Source: Nodosilinea sp. BSH.14 (GTDB lineage Bacteria > Cyanobacteriota > Cyanobacteriia > Phormidesmidales > Phormidesmidaceae). Taken from it: a stretch of 8,019 bases of DNA. A program made the translations under genes and the position numbers. The stretch is taken from contig JALQST010000135.1 of the NCBI GenBank assembly GCA_023264315.1, positions 1-8,019 on the forward strand, written 5' to 3'. Shown here one piece after another: positions 5,754 through 8,019 of the stretch (position 1 is its first letter; each line of letters opens with the position of its first letter). The notes beneath the pieces were generated by a model. That model saw only the letters and a list, made by a program, of their open reading frames with translations, was not told the DNA's origin and made no database searches.

Positions 5754-7153
5754 GGGATCGCCTCCTCGATGTCGCCAATCATATAGAGTGCGCTTTCGGG
5801 ATAGTCGGCAAAGTCGTCGTTAAGAATGCGATCACACCCCTCCAGGGCCGCCTCTAGCGGCACCAGCCGACCGGGCTTGCTGGTAAATTGCTCGGTGGAA
5901 AAGAAGGGCTGGGTGAGGAACCGCTCTAGCCGTCGCGCGCGGTAGACGATCTGACGATCCGCCGCCGAGAGTTCTGCCATCCCCAGCATGGCGATCATGT
6001 CCTTTAGCTCGTCGTAGGTGGCGAGCGTTTGGCGCACCGCCAGGGCGGTGGTGTAGTGGCGCTGACCGGCGATCATGGGCATCAGCATTTTTGAGCTAGA
6101 TCGCAGGGGGTCAACCGCCGGATAAAAGCCTTCACTGGCCCGCTTGCGCGATAGCACAATCGAGGCCGACAGGTGGCCAAAGGTATGTACCGCCGCCGGG
6201 TCTGTGAAGTCATCGGCGGGCACATAGACCGCCTGCACCGAGGTGATCGCCCCCGTGCTGGTGCTGCTAATCCGCTCCTCCAGGGCAGCGAGTTCCGTGG
6301 CCAGGGTCGGCTGATAGCCCACCCGCGAGGGCAGTTCCCCCATCAGGCCCGAAACTTCCTGCCCCGCCTGAATAAATCGAAAGATATTGTCGATCAGCAG
6401 CAGCACATCCTGGTGGGCATCATCCCGGAAATATTCCGCCATGGTTAGGGCCGCATGGCCAACCCGAAAACGGGCACCGGGCGGTTCATTCATCTGGCCA
6501 AACACCATAATTGTCTGATCGAGCACCCCGGCGGCCTGCATCTCTCGGTAGAGTTCTTCGGCTTCGCGGCTGCGTTCGCCAATGCCGCAAAACAGGCTAA
6601 TGCCCTGGTGTTGGCTCACCATGTTGTGGATCATTTCGGTGATCAGCACCGTTTTGCCCACGCCCGCCCCGCCAAACAGCCCCGCTTTGCCGCCGCGCTC
6701 GATGGGGGCCAATACATCGATAACCTTGATGCCCGTCTCCAGAATCTTCGACTGAGTAGACTGCTGCATCAGGGGCACCGCCGCCTGGTGAATCGACCGC
6801 CATTCCACCTCTCCAAGGGGTTCGCGCTTGTCGATGGGGGTGCCAAACACATTGAACATCCGCCCCAGCAAAGCCCGTCCTACAGGGACTTTCAGGGAAT
6901 GTCCCCCATCGACCACAGGCGATCCCCGCGCCAAGCCGGAGGTGGGCGTGAGGGCAATTCCCCGCACCACTTCGGCATTGAGGTGGGCAATCACCTCGAT
7001 CACCACGCTGCCGTCCTCTCCGGCGTTGAGCCGATGGAGGTAGCTGGGCAGGCGCTGGGAAAACCGCACATCCACCACGCTGCCCCGTACCGAAACCACC
7101 GTTCCTAGGTTGCTAGGCGCGTCCGTCGGGAATGACGAAACCGAGGTAAGCAT
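5750..7153 (-). CDS. atpD: N-ATPase F1 subunit beta (catalytic)
   Basis: Beta holds the catalytic nucleotide sites. From ATG 7153 the protein has 467 residues, the normal size. The beta-barrel is at about 15-85. The P-loop GGAGVGKT is at 161-168, the catalytic Glu193 in GERSREAEELYREM, and Walker B LLLID at 251-255. FYPAVDPLRSSSKM lies at 343-356. The helical C-terminus includes a degenerate DELSEED loop, AELSAAD at 393-399, then RARRLERFLTQPFF. The residue after RE in the GER motif is Ala198, where E. coli has Gly. The frame is open 48 codons further upstream (to 7297), into the arsR gene, but that extension is Pro/Arg-rich and not beta-like. AGGAG 10 bases before 7153 supports the shorter start. 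It is the first structural gene of the operon. Confidence 0.96.
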   Translation of the reverse strand: MLTSVSSFPTDAPSNLGTVVSVRGSVVDVRFSQRLPSYLHRLNAGEDGSVVIEVIAHLNAEVVRGIALTPTSGLARGSPVVDGGHSLKVPVGRALLGRMFNVFGTPIDKREPLGEVEWRSIHQAAVPLMQQSTQSKILETGIKVIDVLAPIERGGKAGLFGGAGVGKTVLITEMIHNMVSQHQGISLFCGIGERSREAEELYREMQAAGVLDQTIMVFGQMNEPPGARFRVGHAALTMAEYFRDDAHQDVLLLIDNIFRFIQAGQEVSGLMGELPSRVGYQPTLATELAALEERISSTSTGAITSVQAVYVPADDFTDPAAVHTFGHLSASIVLSRKRASEGFYPAVDPLRSSSKMLMPMIAGQRHYTTALAVRQTLATYDELKDMIAMLGMAELSAADRQIVYRARRLERFLTQPFFSTEQFTSKPGRLVPLEAALEGCDRILNDDFADYPESALYMIGDIEEAIP

Positions 7154-7250
7154 GGCGGGGAGTCTCCTGGGGAGTGAATGGCGAGGCTGGGGGTGCGGTC
7201 TCCTTAAATCTGAACATCTGAGCGGTGGGCAGCAGGGGGTTCGTAGACAT
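7154..7250 (-). other. Spacer between arsR and atpD
   Basis: A 97-bp gap in the direction of transcription. It contains TTTAAGGAG and a duplicated TCAGAT (TCAGATGTTCAGAT) on the minus strand, but no convincing -35/-10 pair and no copy of the dyad found upstream of arsR. A 45-codon frame opening with ATG at 7250, right after the arsR TGA, crosses into atpD in another frame. It is Pro-rich, has no recognisable relatives and is probably not a gene. The simplest reading is read-through transcription from arsR, though a weak local promoter cannot be excluded. Confidence 0.4.
7164..7168 (-). promoter_or_regulatory. Ribosome binding site deciding the atpD start
   Basis: AGGAG on the minus strand, 10 bases before ATG 7153. 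It supports a 467-residue beta subunit rather than the 515-residue open frame that runs back into arsR. Confidence 0.6.
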
Positions 7251-7595
7251 TCAGGGCGAGGTGAGGGCAATGGCGGGCTGTACCCTGTCAGCATCACCGG
7301 GGTTATCCGGACAACATTCCGCCGCCAGATAGGCCACCAAATCCATCATCAGTGCTGTGTTGGCCCGATAGCGCTGAAATCGTCCCTCCTGGGATCCGGT
7401 AACGAGGCCAGCCTGGGTCAGCGCCTTCAGGTGAAAGGAGAGGTTGCTGGGCAGCACATTGAGGGCCGTGGCAAGGTCTCCCGCCACCATGCCCTCAGCC
7501 CCTTTCCTCACCAAAAGCCAACATACATCGAGCCTCACCCCGGAGGAGAGGGCCTCAAAAATCGCCGTCGCGGTATCTCTTTCCATTGGTTTCAC
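7251..7595 (-). CDS. ArsR/SmtB-family transcriptional repressor
   Basis: A dimeric winged-helix repressor of the metal/metalloid-sensing ArsR/SmtB type. The product has 114 residues from GTG 7595, or 111 from ATG 7586. The opening SSGVRLDVCWLLVRKGAEGM, the HTH with recognition helix SNLSFHLKALTQAGLV (about 50-65) and the wing QEGRFQRYRAN (69-79) are typical. C94-C95 near the end of the last helix match the vicinal pair of arsenite sensors of the Acidithiobacillus ferrooxidans ArsR type. The third Cys of that site (about 102) is missing, and the only other Cys is C25. Sensing of As(III)/Sb(III) is therefore possible but unproven. It is codirectional with the ATPase operon, ending 97 bp before atpD. 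GTG 7595 overlaps a -10-like box, so ATG 7586 may be the true start. No arsenic-transport gene is in the window. Confidence 0.88.
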   Translation of the reverse strand: MKPMERDTATAIFEALSSGVRLDVCWLLVRKGAEGMVAGDLATALNVLPSNLSFHLKALTQAGLVTGSQEGRFQRYRANTALMMDLVAYLAAECCPDNPGDADRVQPAIALTSP

Positions 7596-7620
7596 TATAG
7601 TCCACGATTCGATTTTTCAA
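7594..7620 (-). promoter_or_regulatory. Putative arsR promoter
   Basis: On the minus strand TTGAAA (7620-7615) and TATAGT (7599-7594) resemble -35 and -10 boxes, with a 15-bp spacer that is short for sigma-70. The -35 box is one arm of the dyad at 7615-7632, so a bound repressor would block it. The predicted RNA start falls at or near ATG 7586, which would make the message nearly leaderless. No Shine-Dalgarno sequence is seen before either possible arsR start. Confidence 0.4.
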
Positions 7621-7632
7621 TAACTATTGAAA
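7615..7632. promoter_or_regulatory. Perfect 8-2-8 dyad, candidate ArsR operator
   Basis: TTTCAATA-AC-TATTGAAA is a perfect inverted repeat with a 2-bp centre, lying 20 bp upstream of the arsR coding start. ArsR/SmtB repressors typically bind AT-rich inverted repeats of the 12-2-12 kind in their own promoters, and this site has the right centre spacing, composition and place. It also lies in the region shared with divergent fmt, about 120 bp from the fmt start. Binding is inferred. Confidence 0.6.
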
Positions 7633-7753
7633 CAATGGCTTAACCGATGGCCATCAACTCAACCTCAAAAACTTCTGATCAGCCAGCTTGATTCGAGAAA
7701 CGAATGGGCAAGGTTTAGGATAGGGGCTGAACAGCGAAGAGTTTAAAGCCGCC
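7633..7753 (+). promoter_or_regulatory. Upstream region of fmt
   Basis: About 120 bp separate the dyad from fmt. A -10-like TAGGAT lies at 7716-7721, but the nearest -35-like TTGATT (7688-7693) is 22 bp away, so the promoter is uncertain. A purine-rich GAAGAG about 12-18 bases before the ATG is a weak ribosome site. Confidence 0.25.
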
Positions 7754-8019
7754 ATGCGAATTGTCTTTCTGGGAACGCCCCACTTTGCCGTGCCCAGCCT
7801 AAAACGGCTGCTGGCGGATCCTGATTTTGAGGTGGTGGCCGTTGTCACCCAGCCCGATAAACGTCGGGGCCGAGGGGGGCAAGTGGATGCCTCTCCTGTG
7901 AAGCAAGTGGCCCTGGAGGCGGGGTGTCCCCTTTGGCAGCCGCGCCGCATTAAAAAGGACGAAGCTTGCCTCGCGGCCCTAGAGGCGCTGCGGGCCGATG
8001 CCTTTGTGGTGGTGGCCTA
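7754..8019 (+). CDS. fmt: Methionyl-tRNA formyltransferase, N-terminal part (runs off the window)
   Basis: Fmt transfers a formyl group from 10-formyltetrahydrofolate to the methionine on initiator tRNA, a step of bacterial translation initiation in the cytoplasm. The first 88 residues are present. The Rossmann-like start MRIVFLGTPHFAVPSLKRLL and the stretch VVTQPDKRRGRGGQVDASPV, then KQVALEAG and WQPRRIKKDEA, are clear family signatures. The catalytic Asn/His/Asp residues lie beyond the window edge. ATG 7754 is the natural start because the family begins M-R/K-I-V-F-x-G-T. It is divergent from arsR and the ATPase operon and marks the housekeeping side of the locus. Confidence 0.93.
   Translation, partial: MRIVFLGTPHFAVPSLKRLLADPDFEVVAVVTQPDKRRGRGGQVDASPVKQVALEAGCPLWQPRRIKKDEACLAALEALRADAFVVVA

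Larger units (their letters stand above)
325..7153 (-). other. N-ATPase operon atpDCQRBEFAG (whole cluster)
   Basis: Nine codirectional genes follow the order beta, epsilon, AtpQ, AtpR, a, c, b-delta, alpha, gamma, which is the diagnostic order of N-ATPase operons. Links are tight. There are ATGA overlaps at atpD/atpC, atpC/atpQ and atpB/atpE, an 11-bp atpE/atpF overlap, a 41-bp atpF/atpA overlap and a 1-bp gap at atpR/atpB. The only spacers are 69 bp (atpQ/atpR) and 79 bp (atpA/atpG). All subunits look intact. There is no separate atpH (delta) gene. The family is known as a second, horizontally spread F-ATPase in bacteria and archaea that already own a regular ATP synthase, and in cyanobacteria it has been linked to salt tolerance. 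Co-transcription is inferred from spacing. Confidence 0.93.

Noticed and set aside
6455..7108. Plus-strand open frame opposite atpD (about 217 codons)
   Set aside because: It is an antisense shadow of the beta subunit with no domain features and biased composition.
7154..7297. 48-codon N-terminal extension of the beta subunit
   Set aside because: The stretch is Pro/Arg-rich, overlaps the end of arsR and is unlike any beta N-terminus. ATG 7153 has a clear AGGAG upstream.
7110..7643. Plus-strand open frame opposite arsR and the atpD start
   Set aside because: It overlaps the recognised ArsR-type gene and the promoter region. It has no family features.
7692..7704. Small TTCG-AGAAA-CGAA hairpin upstream of fmt
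   Set aside because: A 4-bp stem is too short to support a regulatory claim.
7654..7950. Minus-strand open frame opposite fmt
   Set aside because: It lies antisense to the clear Fmt N-terminus and is Arg/Ser/Pro-rich without recognisable features.
1..8019. tRNA, rRNA, CRISPR array or insertion sequence
   Set aside because: No spaced direct repeats, transposase-like protein, terminal inverted repeats or tRNA-like cloverleaf were seen in the window.

Overview
The window carries a complete alternative F-type ATPase operon of the N-ATPase class (proposed Na+-translocating, gene order atpD-C-Q-R-B-E-F-A-G). All nine genes lie on the minus strand and read from about 7153 down to 325. The order, the presence of the small membrane genes atpQ and atpR, the absence of a separate delta gene and a long b subunit with a delta-like C-terminus all distinguish it from a housekeeping F-ATPase cluster. 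The host is most likely a GC-rich cyanobacterium. Support comes from one HIP1 palindrome (GCGATCGC, 3219-3226), the general protein flavour, and the known scattered occurrence of N-ATPase operons in cyanobacteria. Genus cannot be named from this sequence.

Layout from left to right. Positions 1-62 hold no gene, only a perfect 7-bp hairpin at 26-46. Positions 63-335 (+) hold the C-terminal tail of a type I restriction specificity subunit (HsdS) with no start codon, cut off by an in-frame stop. It is tail-to-tail with atpG and overlaps it by 11 bp. From 325 to 7153 (-) come, in transcription order, beta (atpD), epsilon (atpC), AtpQ, AtpR, a (atpB), c (atpE), b-delta (atpF), alpha (atpA) and gamma (atpG). 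Genes are mostly joined by ATGA overlaps or very short gaps, so they look co-transcribed. Positions 7251-7595 (-) encode an ArsR/SmtB-type repressor, codirectional with and 97 bp upstream of atpD. Positions 7596-7753 are a divergent intergenic region with a perfect 8-2-8 dyad (7615-7632), a good candidate ArsR operator. From 7754 (+) to the window edge is the N-terminus of methionyl-tRNA formyltransferase (fmt), a housekeeping gene.

How the parts work together. Alpha, beta, gamma and epsilon form the F1 motor. The a subunit, the c-ring and b-delta form the membrane motor and stator. AtpQ and AtpR are N-ATPase-specific membrane proteins, probably for assembly or ion supply. The c subunit keeps the Glu-Ser-Thr-x-x-Tyr Na+-ligand pattern, has a second Glu in helix 1 at the place of the classical Gln, and has a relaxed glycine motif. 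A role in Na+ or H+ export under salt stress is inferred from the family. The less expected element is the ArsR-family gene placed as a possible first gene of the operon. The operon sits between a housekeeping gene and a restriction-gene remnant, which fits an acquired accessory block. No wholly new system is evident.
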